Positions 1 through 8,269 of a DNA stretch of 64,000 nucleotides are shown piece by piece. The first letter of the stretch is position 1; every line of letters begins with the position of its first letter. Made by a program: the position numbers and the translations under genes. The DNA is from Rhodovulum marinum (GTDB lineage: Bacteria > Pseudomonadota > Alphaproteobacteria > Rhodobacterales > Rhodobacteraceae): assembly GCF_004343075.1 (NCBI RefSeq), contig NZ_SLXP01000014.1, positions 1-64,000 of the forward strand, given 5' to 3'. The notes under the pieces are model-generated. The model was not told the origin of the DNA, did not search any database, and saw nothing but the letters and a program-made list of their open reading frames with translations.

Positions 1-30
1 CTCTTCGGGCTTGTGCTTCTTCTGGGGCAT
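1..30 (-). CDS. IS3-family transposase OrfA, N-terminal end only
   Basis: Only the first ten codons are inside the window; they read MPQKKHKPEE. This start is typical of the small helix-turn-helix protein (OrfA) of IS3-family elements, which binds the element ends. A very strong ribosome binding site (GGAGGACGAAGGA) directly precedes the ATG at 30. The rest of the gene and OrfB would lie to the left of the window. The call rests on ten residues plus the neighbouring element end, so family is likely but subgroup is not known. Confidence 0.7.
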   Translation of the reverse strand, partial: MPQKKHKPEE

Positions 31-95
31 TCCTTCGTCCTCCATCTGGCTCGAAAGCCTACTTCAGGGAGGACCACTTTTCAGGGGGCAGGCCA
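1..95 (-). mobile_element. Terminus of an IS3-family insertion sequence
   Basis: Upstream of the OrfA start, reading leftwards from position 95, the sequence begins TGGCCTGCCCCCTGAAAAG. IS3-family ends commonly start with TG and have a run of C like this. The outer border is therefore placed at about 95. The opposite end is outside the window, so the inverted repeat and the 3 to 4 bp target duplication cannot be checked here. Confidence 0.6.
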
Positions 96-374
96 GAAAC
101 ACTGTGGAAGCAAGAGGGGCCGAACTCCTTCATATCGTCGCGTAAACTTACTCAGAACACCTGTCTCCACGACCTGAAGCACTGTACGCTTGCGCTGCAA
201 GCAATCCATCTATCGCAAACTTCGAGAGCGGTCTTGGCGATCAGAAACTGACCTTCATTCGCCCAACAGCTAAGGTTTCTCGGGTGTGGTTGATCATCCG
301 CATCTGGCGCACGCATCCGGCGCTCTGTAGGGTATGAGGGAAATCTAATACCCAACGGAGAGCGGCAAAGCGCT
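96..374. other. Non-coding spacer before the SIR2-like gene
   Basis: About 280 bases between the IS end and the first intact gene. I see no convincing gene, RNA or promoter of consensus type. Base composition is lower in GC than the flagellar region, like the two genes that follow, so this is probably part of the same acquired segment. Confidence 0.5.
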
Positions 375-3300
375 GTGCCAAACTCCGAGTTCGTCGAAGG
401 GCATTCGCAGCACATGCAAGGACTTGCAGCAGAACTTCTTCTCAACGCCGTCCGCGAAGAGAAACCAATTGTGCTTGTAGCTGGACAGGACTTTGCGGTT
501 CCTCCTGCGCCATCGAATGTGCTGACGCTCTTCAAGAAACGAATAGCCCATTCTGGTGAACGCTTCGGCTGGCGCCAAGTGCTCGACCATCAGCTCAACG
601 ACGAAGACAAGGAATTTCTTGCGGAGCGCTTCGACCGCATGGCCCCAAATTCCATTGCGTTGCGCGCAATTGAGCTTCCATGGAGCGCTGTCTTTACCTC
701 GTCCATCGATCCGCGATTTGCCAGTCGATTTTCAACTCGCGGCCGGCAACCAGAGGCAGTGCTATCGCGCAATCACTACGCCCGGGTTTCGCGGAGCAAA
801 TCACGACCTCCAGTTTACCACCTGTTTGGACGCTTGAGCGAGGTCGCACCCGAGGCTCGAATTCCAAGCTCAAGAATTGAACTTGCGCTGCGCAAGCAGA
901 CCCACGCTAGCGAGTTACTCAACCGCGTCGCGGACACTGCGACGGCTCACGGTCTCGTTATCATCGATGGTGTTGATGTGCACGGAGACTGGCTCGGAAT
1001 CGACGATCTGTTCGCTGCGCTGCTAAGTCAGCCAGGTATGCAGGTGCTTTGGTTTCAGGCTCCACAGATACTGTCGACAGACCTGTCGCTCGCGATGCAA
1101 GAAACAGGCGCACTTGTCACGACGGAAGTCTCCCTCGGGTCTTGTGTCGCGACGCTGGAGGCAGAGGGTCTTCTTGATCTTTCAGAAGTATCCGCCCCGG
1201 AAGATCCTGCACGCATAACCACTGCAGATGGTGCAATCGATATCTCGCCGCAGCTGCGTCTTCGTGTCGAGGCTTCAGCCAATATCGTTGATGACACTTG
1301 GACGGCGCAACCACCCGCGCTCGATGGAGATCAACTCGCCGAGGCGTTCCGGGTGTTCCACGGTGATCTCGGGGGGTTCCGGAACCTCGTCGAAGGCATC
1401 GAACGCGGCTTTGCTATTGAACGGGGGTTTGAACGGGACCTCTTGGGCTTGCTCGAGAGAGCCGTGCGTAGGGCCGATAAATCGGACGGTCTCGTGGTTC
1501 TCCACGGACAATCTGCAACGGGAAAAAGCATTGCCCTTGCTCGGCTCACTTGGCTGATACGCACGCGGCTCCGCTTACCGGTGCTGATATGTCTCAATCG
1601 GCTTCCCAGCTTCGCGGATATTGATGCTTTTTGCGTCGAGGCGGAGCAGGCGGGGGCTCCGACAACTGTTCTAGTCTGCGACGCGAACCTGCCGATACAC
1701 CGCTACCGCGAGTTGACCTCTGCTTTGCAGAGCCGAGGCAGGAAAGTCACTACCGTGGGTACAACTTATCGGATTGAGGATAGATATCTTCAGGGTCAAG
1801 ATTTTGCGGTTGAAGCGCCTGTCGAGCTGTCGCCGGAGGAGACCGCCGCGCTTGGCGAGTTGATCGCGCAGATGGCTCCAGGCGAGGTAGTTGTAGGCAC
1901 AGTGCCAGACGGCTGGAACATGCTTGCTTGGGTGTATCGCAAGCTATCCTGGGGACGCTCGCGCGTCGCTCACGGAATTGGCGCCGAAGCACGACGTGCG
2001 GAAGCCCTTATTCGCGAGCGGGCGCGAACGACGCCGCGACCCGCAAACACCTCGAAACTCGCCGAGCAACTCCTGCAGGTTGGGTTTGCCGGCGAATCTT
2101 TCTCAATCTTCGATGAAGACACACAAGGGGCAGAGCTTGGCGAAGATGTCGCCGGACGACTTATCGATCTTGTGATGGTAACCGGTCGCTTAGGCGTACC
2201 GGTGCCAATCAACCTCTTGATACGAGTGCTCAGCAGTCAAGTAGGTCACTTGGACTACACTACGGTTGGTCACCTATTTGAAAATCTTGATCTATTTCGT
2301 TGGCGAACGGCCGATGCCGAAGGCTCTGACCTGCTGATCTCTCCACGGCTGCAGCTTGAGGCTGAGCTGATTTGCCGTCGGCGCCTAGCTGGTACCGACC
2401 GGGAAATCGAATGCGTCGTCGATCTTATCCGCGGGGTGCAGTTCGAGGGTATTGAGCAGGCGCACGAGCGTTCTTTCCTTATCGATCTTCTCCAGAAACT
2501 GGATCGTGATGGACCGCGCGGGCAAGCCTACAAGCAGGGCTACCTCCGTTTTGCTGATGCGCTTCGCTATCTCAGGGAGCAACGTGGAATATGTGATGCG
2601 TCTCTCATGCTCAGGGAGTGCGTGTTTTACCGACAGGCCATCTTTTCGCAGGATGGGCCGGACTCTCCCGACCAAATGCCAGAGGAAGAACGCCTAAGGG
2701 TTCTCGACACAGCTAGAAGCGTCATTGAGGAAGCCATAAGACTGGCTGCGTCGGGTGAGATGCATGTCGGTAAGCGCAATAGATTGAACCTTAGCGTCGA
2801 GCGAGCCTCGATCTACGGTTACCTCGCTGTACAAAGAGCGCGGACCGGCGATCCTACGATGTGGTCGGAGTATGAAGCCGCACGCCAGGCGGGCCTGCGG
2901 GCCACTGCGTTGACCGATGATTACCATCCGATCGACGTTGCGTTGTGGACAGCGCTAGACGTGCTCGAGGGCGAGAGTACGGATTTACACAAGGCCCAAC
3001 TGGTTGCTGATCTCTATTCTACACTCGATCTGGCCGAAACCATTAATCTGCGGCCAGAACAGAGGGTTCGCTACCAGCAGCGTCGGCACAAGGTCGCGAG
3101 CATTCTTGAGGATAAAGCTTTGGGCGAGGACGCATTGACGAGTCTTGATGCCGTTGCTCCTGCGACTGCCGCTTTTCTGCGCGCCCGCCAGCTTGCACCA
3201 GACGTCTCTGACGGTGAGCTAGCCACTGAAAATCAAGTTTCAAAAGCCCTGCAGGCTGCCCGAATTCTTGAAAAAGACATGGAAGCAATGCGCGATGTTC

Positions 3301-3806
3301 GTTGCCTTCGGCTACTCGTTCGCATGCGCTGGTTAGTCGCAACTAGACAACGATTGTTTCGTGGAGAACGAGGGCGCACCCCCTCGGATGCCACAATGGC
3401 CAGTCAGCTATACGACCTGGTAGCGACGCAGAACGAGCGACTTGGCGATGCTGTTCGCAACCAGGATAGATACTTGGAGGCCGTGCTCGCATTCTTGTCA
3501 GGAGATACCCGCGGTGCAGCGGATCTTTTTCGTGACCTCGCGAGGGACACCGAATTCGAGGATCGCTCGCGTGTTATCAGAAAGTTGATCTCAACAGGTA
3601 TCAACGGACGGCCAATCGACTATTCAGGACGCGTGCGCCGACACTTAGGCGGAGATCGCTGGCTTGTCGATGTTGATGGCCTGGAAGCGCAGATCGGACT
3701 GCTTGAACACGAGTTCCGGTCAGAACAGATCAGTCCCGGGCGTCAGCTCAACCGCTTCTGGATCGCCTTCAACTACATTGGACCGGTCGCCGAATACCCG
3801 AGATGA
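375..3806 (+). CDS. SIR2-like (degenerate) / P-loop STAND-type NTPase with helical repeat C-terminus; putative defence protein
   Basis: A 1143-residue protein. Residues about 30-215 resemble a SIR2-type Rossmann domain: IVLVAGQDF (32-40) where SIR2 proteins have a GAG motif, PWSAVFTSS near 102-110 where they have the TTNYD motif, and VYHLFGRL (147-154) where the catalytic LHG motif is expected. The histidine appears to be Phe and the TTN motif is altered, so the fold may have lost NADase activity. A P-loop NTPase follows: Walker A GQSATGKS (378-385), Walker-B-like TVLVCDA (431-437). From about residue 600 the protein is mostly helical and TPR-like, with a small beta-rich tail. This layout recalls STAND/Avs-type antiviral ATPases. 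It overlaps the next gene by ATGA, so the pair is probably co-translated. The start is GTG at 375; ATG at 414 is an alternative. Function is inferred, not established. Confidence 0.6.
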   Translation: MPNSEFVEGHSQHMQGLAAELLLNAVREEKPIVLVAGQDFAVPPAPSNVLTLFKKRIAHSGERFGWRQVLDHQLNDEDKEFLAERFDRMAPNSIALRAIELPWSAVFTSSIDPRFASRFSTRGRQPEAVLSRNHYARVSRSKSRPPVYHLFGRLSEVAPEARIPSSRIELALRKQTHASELLNRVADTATAHGLVIIDGVDVHGDWLGIDDLFAALLSQPGMQVLWFQAPQILSTDLSLAMQETGALVTTEVSLGSCVATLEAEGLLDLSEVSAPEDPARITTADGAIDISPQLRLRVEASANIVDDTWTAQPPALDGDQLAEAFRVFHGDLGGFRNLVEGIERGFAIERGFERDLLGLLERAVRRADKSDGLVVLHGQSATGKSIALARLTWLIRTRLRLPVLICLNRLPSFADIDAFCVEAEQAGAPTTVLVCDANLPIHRYRELTSALQSRGRKVTTVGTTYRIEDRYLQGQDFAVEAPVELSPEETAALGELIAQMAPGEVVVGTVPDGWNMLAWVYRKLSWGRSRVAHGIGAEARRAEALIRERARTTPRPANTSKLAEQLLQVGFAGESFSIFDEDTQGAELGEDVAGRLIDLVMVTGRLGVPVPINLLIRVLSSQVGHLDYTTVGHLFENLDLFRWRTADAEGSDLLISPRLQLEAELICRRRLAGTDREIECVVDLIRGVQFEGIEQAHERSFLIDLLQKLDRDGPRGQAYKQGYLRFADALRYLREQRGICDASLMLRECVFYRQAIFSQDGPDSPDQMPEEERLRVLDTARSVIEEAIRLAASGEMHVGKRNRLNLSVERASIYGYLAVQRARTGDPTMWSEYEAARQAGLRATALTDDYHPIDVALWTALDVLEGESTDLHKAQLVADLYSTLDLAETINLRPEQRVRYQQRRHKVASILEDKALGEDALTSLDAVAPATAAFLRARQLAPDVSDGELATENQVSKALQAARILEKDMEAMRDVRCLRLLVRMRWLVATRQRLFRGERGRTPSDATMASQLYDLVATQNERLGDAVRNQDRYLEAVLAFLSGDTRGAADLFRDLARDTEFEDRSRVIRKLISTGINGRPIDYSGRVRRHLGGDRWLVDVDGLEAQIGLLEHEFRSEQISPGRQLNRFWIAFNYIGPVAEYPR

Positions 3807-4690
3807 GCACGACTTCGCCGATTGACCTGTCTGACCTGTACGCGACGCTGAGAAGGCGACTTGCTGTGCACGTCTCTGAAGGTTGTGATGAGATTACGCT
3901 CCGCCTTCCGCAAGCATTCGATGGAGAGTTGGCATTCTACAGGCTAGTGAATTGGGCGTATGCATTGGTGAATGAAGCAGCCCGCATTCCGCTACCATAC
4001 CTTGCGAACCTGCCGCCATTACGCGCCAACGATATTTACAAGCGCGAGATCGGTTTTCTGCGAACCTATCTGAGCCACAATCTGGGAAACAGTAAGCGCG
4101 ACCTTCAAACGGCGGCGGGTGCCGCTAGGTGGTTCGGGCAAGCCTGCGGTAAGGGATCTCCGAGAGAACCCGAGCACTATGCCGCCGCTTGCCATTTTCT
4201 CGCTGATCGGCTTCGGACAACTTTAGAAGGAGCTATCGATGCATGTGATCTGCTAGATGACCCAATCGACGGTCCAGCGCTCGTTTCTAATCTACATCTG
4301 CAGGTCAGCCAAACATGGGAAGCACATCGGTTCGATCCTATTGTACAGGACTGCGCAGAGAAGATCGGAAATCCAGGAATTGATCTTCTGAAGTTTCGCA
4401 GTCGAAGATTGGACATCTGGCGGGCAGTGGTAAAGAATGCTGAGGCGGCAGCAGTAGAAACTGCTGTGAAGCGTCAGATTGAAGCGGATCTCCTTAGTGA
4501 GATCGATACAAGGCTTCCGATAGGTGCTCGGGAAGCCAAAGAGCATCTTTGCGTTTCAGGCAAGGATGCTGTCGTTGCCGCCCTCCTACTGCTGCGAGAT
4601 GCCCGGTCCAAAGGCAATTTATCAGTTCCAGACATACTCGTTCACGTGAACAAATCAAATCAAGGCTCTTCGGACCGATCTGAGTCTTAA
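3803..4690 (+). CDS. Helical partner protein with an Rx4H (HEPN-like) motif, unknown function
   Basis: A 295-residue protein whose ATG overlaps the stop of the SIR2-like gene (ATGA). I recognise no named family. It appears almost entirely alpha-helical. Residues 87-92 read RTYLSH followed by Asn, matching the Rx4-6H motif of HEPN ribonucleases found in many toxins and antiviral effectors. The tail from about residue 280 is Ser/Asn rich. If the HEPN reading is right, this could be the effector and the NTPase the sensor. A simple regulatory subunit is equally possible. GC is lower than in the core genes nearby, which suggests transfer with its partner. Confidence 0.5.
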   Translation: MSTTSPIDLSDLYATLRRRLAVHVSEGCDEITLRLPQAFDGELAFYRLVNWAYALVNEAARIPLPYLANLPPLRANDIYKREIGFLRTYLSHNLGNSKRDLQTAAGAARWFGQACGKGSPREPEHYAAACHFLADRLRTTLEGAIDACDLLDDPIDGPALVSNLHLQVSQTWEAHRFDPIVQDCAEKIGNPGIDLLKFRSRRLDIWRAVVKNAEAAAVETAVKRQIEADLLSEIDTRLPIGAREAKEHLCVSGKDAVVAALLLLRDARSKGNLSVPDILVHVNKSNQGSSDRSES

Positions 4691-4760
4691 GGCCTCGTCG
4701 ATTTTCCGTATTCGCAAAACGGGCAATTGAGTAAATGAGAGCAGTTCGGACACGGCAACT

Positions 4761-6757
4761 CTAAAGTTCGTGTACATAAGGCTGGACATCGCAAACTTCC
4801 TTGGCGATCTCGACGACATGGCGGTGATGAGTCAGGTAGATCGCTTGACCGCTCCGGCCGATCCGTTCCATGAGACGGCAGGCGGCACGCGTTCGGTCCT
4901 CATCGAAGGTCTCGAAAACGTCGTCACAAAAGAAGGGTAGCTGAACGCCCTGTGCTACCATTTGTTCGTAGGCCGCTGCGCGCAGCGCCAGATAGAGTTG
5001 GAACCTCGTTCCCTTCGACATGTCGCCGATCTGCTTGGCGGTGCCGCTCGCATCGACCGCCAACAAGATTTCAGCACCACCGTCCGGTTGCGTCAGCAGC
5101 TTCTGATAGGCGCCGTTCGTGAGCTCCGCAAAGGCGCGCTCTGTGGATGCCATCATGTCGCTCCGATGCCTGTCGCGATAGCGGCGGATGGCATCTTCGG
5201 CGAGGCGTAGACCGAAGTCCAACTCCAGATAGTCAAGAACCGCCTCTTCGATCTGAATCTGCAACGTGGCGCGCCGCTCGACCAGGTCGGCGATCTCTGC
5301 GCCGCCGGTAACACTGCCGAGGTCCCGCTCGGCATTGGCTCGGGCCACGGTGGCGGTGGACATCCGCTCTTCCGCGAGGTTGAGATCGGTGTCTAGGGAC
5401 TTCGCTTTCGCCTCGAGCGTTGTAGCGGTTTCATCGGCAAGTAGCTGGCGGGCTTCCTCCACTTTCCTCAGCGAGAGGTCGTCGAGGATCTGCCGTTCGA
5501 GCTCGGCGACCCGTTCTCTTTTTGCGATGATGTCGAGGCCCTTGCCCACAGCGACCCGAAGGGCGTCGATTGTGCTGGTGTCCACCGTCTCCGGGAACAC
5601 CGCACCAAGTTCCGCCACTTTCCTGTCGATGTCTTCGAGCTTCGCCTCGAGTTCAGTTCGCCGTTTTTCACCGTCTTCAAGCTTAGTACCGAGCTTCTCG
5701 TGCTGTGACTTGTCAGCCTGCGCTTGCTCTGCGAGCTCCCGCAGGCGCCGGAATGTGTCGAGAGGGTCGCTCTCCCCGATGCCGAAACGTGCACCAAGGG
5801 CGCCAGAGGCTTCCGTGAACCGGCGTTGATCGTCCTTCATCGTGTTAACCTGACGTTCGGCTTGTCGCCGCTTCTCGTTGTGTTCGCGTAGTTCGCGCAG
5901 CTGCCCGAGACCGGCGGCAAGTTGGTCGGGTGAGAGCATCTCGCCGAAAAGTTCGTGTACCTTTGCGCTCCAGGCCGCAGCAGTCCTCTCGGCGGTGTCC
6001 TCAAGGACTCCCTGTTCGCCTTGCCGGCGTTCGAGATCCTCCTCGAGGGCGGTGGTCTTGTCTGAGGCGGCCCGCACCTCTTCCTGGTGGCGCCGTTCGT
6101 TTTCGGCAAGACGTCGCGCGGCGAGCAACGCTGCATCCAATGTCGGGGTCTCCAAAGCGACGAGGGGCGTGAGCGCCTGACGAAGCTGCTCTGCCCGATC
6201 CAGCGTCTCCCGGTGGTGTTCGACAAACCTGTTCCGTTGCCGCTCAGCGGTTATGGCTTTGCTGTGTAGCGCAACCCAGTCCGAAAAAGCCGAAGGGGAA
6301 AGCGCCGGAAGTCCGATCTGCGAACATAGACCGTGGACTTGTCTCTCGAGCTCTCGTGCCTGCTCGGCGAGCCCATCGCGCTGTTCCCGGGTCGTCGTCG
6401 CGCGTGCTTCCGCGTCCGCCAGATCCTGCAGGAGCTTTCGCAGTTCGCCGAGCTCGCTCGCGTGGGCGAGACGCGCGGCGTTGATGTCGTCCACCGTTTT
6501 CATCGACGGTGCAAAGCTGTCCGCGCTCTCTGATGTCAGGGTTTCACGATGTGCTTGCCAAAGGGCGTCACGTCGGGTCCGCGCCGCCTGTTCCTCTTCG
6601 TCGCTTGCAATCCTAGCGTCTTCCGAGAGCCGGGTGATTTTCGCCTTCACGGCGGCGATGTCCTCGTCCAAACGCTCCAACCTGTCGTCAAAGCGTCCGA
6701 GCTTCTCCGCCAGATCGGCATGGCGTTGGGCAGTGTCTGCTGCTGTCGATGGATCGA
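4761..6757 (-). pseudogene. YhaN-type SMC-like ATPase, C-terminal two thirds (N-terminus lost)
   Basis: About 665 codons of a long coiled-coil protein ending in an ABC/SMC-type ATP-binding half. Visible are a signature-like MSKGTRFQLYLALRAA, a Walker-B-like LPFFCDDVFETFDED and an H-loop in YLTHHRHVV near the end. This matches the C-terminus of YhaN/AAA proteins that pair with the YhaO nuclease in DNA repair. The N-terminal Walker A half is missing. At about 6757 the sequence switches to an unrelated phage gene in the opposite orientation. The frame stays open upstream through that DNA as far as 7691, giving a formal 976-codon frame, but the upstream part is antisense and integrase sequence. 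No yhaO is adjacent. A broken gene is most likely. Confidence 0.7.
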
Positions 6758-7151
6758 CCGGGCAGACCGGGAGGGGCAGTATCTCTGGCTGATGCTCGAC
6801 GTCCTCGAGGGGCCGCAGCAGGGCCGCAAGGTCTTCGACCAGCTGAACCTGGTGAACGCCAACCCGACCACGGTCGAGATCGCGCAGCGCACGCTGTCGG
6901 CGATCTGCCACGCCACGGGCAAGCTGCAGGTGAACGACAGCGAGGAGCTGCACCTGATCCCGATGACGATCCAGGTCGGCGTGAAGCCCCCGAAGGACGG
7001 CTACGGCGAGCGCAACACGATCCGTTACATGGTGCCCGAGGCCCCGGCGCAGACGATCCCGCACAAGCCCGCCGCGACGCAGCCGGCCAGCGCGCCCGCG
7101 CAGTCGGCGCCCGCCCGCCCGGCCACCGCGCCCTGGAACCGCAAGAGCTGA
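6758..7151 (+). pseudogene. DUF669 phage/ICE protein, C-terminal fragment
   Basis: From about 6758 the forward strand encodes GQYLWLMLDVLEGPQQGRK followed by an NLVNANP and an AQRTLSAICHATG segment, then a Pro/Ala-rich tail and TGA at 7149. These are the hallmark central and C-terminal blocks of DUF669 proteins found in phage and integrative-element replication or recombination operons. The N-terminal part is gone; the sequence left of the junction belongs to the reverse-strand YhaN remnant. The breakpoint is placed by where homologous wording starts and is good to about ten bases. Confidence 0.65.
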
Positions 7152-7218
7152 CGCCCTCGGCCGCCGCGGGCGGATAGCTCGCGGCGGCCCGGACATCGCC
7201 AGACCCGAGAGACCGACC

Positions 7219-7316
7219 ATGACCAACACCCCCGACGCGGCCTGCGCGGCCGCGAACGCCCCCGGCTTGCCTGACGACACCCGGCGCCTGATCGAGATCG
7301 AGGACGCAATCGCGAA
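7219..7316 (+). pseudogene. Start of the phage gene downstream of DUF669, truncated
   Basis: An ATG at 7219, 67 bases after the DUF669 stop and in the same direction, opens a frame beginning MTNTPDAACAAANAPG and reaching IEDAIAKR before the sequence changes at about 7316 to integrase sequence on the other strand. It is probably the head of the next gene of the same phage operon. I cannot name the product from some 30 codons. Confidence 0.35.
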
Positions 7317-7317
7317 G

Positions 7318-7484
7318 AGACTGATCCTCCGCGACCGGCGTCCGGCGCGATACTGCACCACGTAGCCCTTCCGCCCGCTCGGCAGCACGCGCAGCCCGAA
7401 GCCAGGGATCTGGCTGTCCCAGACAAAGTATTCGGCGGAGCGGGCTTCGGCGGCGTCGACGAGGCGTTTGGTGATCTTGGGCAT
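7318..7484 (-). pseudogene. Tyrosine recombinase (phage-type integrase), N-terminal fragment
   Basis: Starting at ATG 7484 the reverse strand reads MPKITKRLVDAAEAR and then WDSQIPGFGLRVLPSGRKGY, ending near RRSRRISL. This is the DUF4102-like N-terminal domain of P4/phage-type tyrosine integrases. Only about 55 codons are left. The catalytic domain (R-H-R-Y) is absent because the sequence passes into the phage fragment at about 7317. It can no longer recombine DNA. Confidence 0.65.
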
Positions 7485-7585
7485 GGCGTTCTTCGGTGGG
7501 CCGCGCTGCAGCATGGATCGATACCGCCTGACGACGGCTTTGGGCCGTTTTCGCTGTGATCGGTTAAGCGGTTTTCTCTGTCCAA

Positions 7586-7652
7586 TCCAGCGGCGTTTCG
7601 CCAGGCGGCGCTTTCGGTGCCCCTTAGGCGCAATTGCAAAAGTGCCGCTGGA
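7586..7652. repeat. 9-bp inverted repeat upstream of the integrase fragment
   Basis: TCCAGCGGC at 7586-7594 and its exact complement GCCGCTGGA at 7644-7652 are separated by 49 bases. They lie just upstream of the integrase remnant, where attachment-site and excisionase-binding repeats often occur. No tRNA end is present. The arms are short and could be chance in GC-rich DNA. Confidence 0.3.
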
Positions 7653-7687
7653 CCGGGGAAAGCGAAATCTCGCATAAATCGTCAAAG

Positions 7688-8167
7688 TCATTCTTCATCT
7701 GCTCCGGCGACTTTCGCGGCCTCGAAAGCCAGCAGCAAGGACGCGAGAGAGGCGATCGTGTCACCAGTCGCGGCTTCCAGATCGCAAGCGGCGCCACGGG
7801 TGACGGTAAGGCACCCATCCGCCCCTCTTGCGACCCATCCTTTTTCTTGCAACGTGACCACCTTCCGCCGCACCGTCTCTCTCGGAATGCCCGAGTACTC
7901 GGCCACCGACTGTATATTGATCGGAAGCTGCCTGGTTTCCGTGTCGTCCAGTCGGGTCATCTGGGTTAATTCGTCCAGCGCCGGCACCCATCGCTCAGGC
8001 AGCGTCCTGCTGCCGATTACGGCCAGGACCAGAACAAGGTCGAGGTCGCCGTCGAAACGTTTCCGCAACTGCACAAGCAGGCGGGTGAACCCCGCCAGGT
8101 GGACGGGCCAGACCGTCCCGAAACTGGATTTGATGAACGCGCCTTGCGCGGTATCGCGTGACGGCAT
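7688..8167 (-). CDS. Winged helix-turn-helix transcriptional regulator
   Basis: A 159-residue protein starting at ATG 8167. That start has an excellent site, GGAGGAG, eight bases ahead; a start at 8239 would be longer but has none. Residues about 90-135 carry a winged-helix motif: SVAEYSGIPRETVRRKVV followed by LQEKGWVAR. The N-terminal part has a hydrophobic helix with VLVLAVIG. It is divergent from the outer-membrane-protein gene at 8270, with two short palindromes between them, so it probably regulates itself and that pair. The ligand is unknown and I cannot assign a narrower family. Confidence 0.65.
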   Translation of the reverse strand: MPSRDTAQGAFIKSSFGTVWPVHLAGFTRLLVQLRKRFDGDLDLVLVLAVIGSRTLPERWVPALDELTQMTRLDDTETRQLPINIQSVAEYSGIPRETVRRKVVTLQEKGWVARGADGCLTVTRGAACDLEAATGDTIASLASLLLAFEAAKVAGADEE

Positions 8168-8269
8168 CGCGCATGCTCCTCCAGCTTTGCCCATTTTGGG
8201 CGAAGAAAGTCTTCTCATGCAATTAGACTTAGTCAACACTCCGCTTGGAACATCATTGGGCGGACGTTC
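8168..8269. promoter_or_regulatory. Divergent control region with two palindromes
   Basis: Between the divergent regulator and porin-like genes lie two perfect inverted repeats next to each other: GCCC-ATTTT-GGGC at 8189-8201 and GAAGA-AAG-TCTTC at 8202-8214. Their place, about 20 to 50 bases before the regulator start, fits operators for the adjacent winged-helix protein. I see no strong sigma70 hexamers. Confidence 0.4.

Noticed and set aside
7025-7675. 216-codon reverse frame over the integrase and DUF669 fragments
   Set aside because: Wrong frame for the integrase start; Arg/Pro-rich nonsense.
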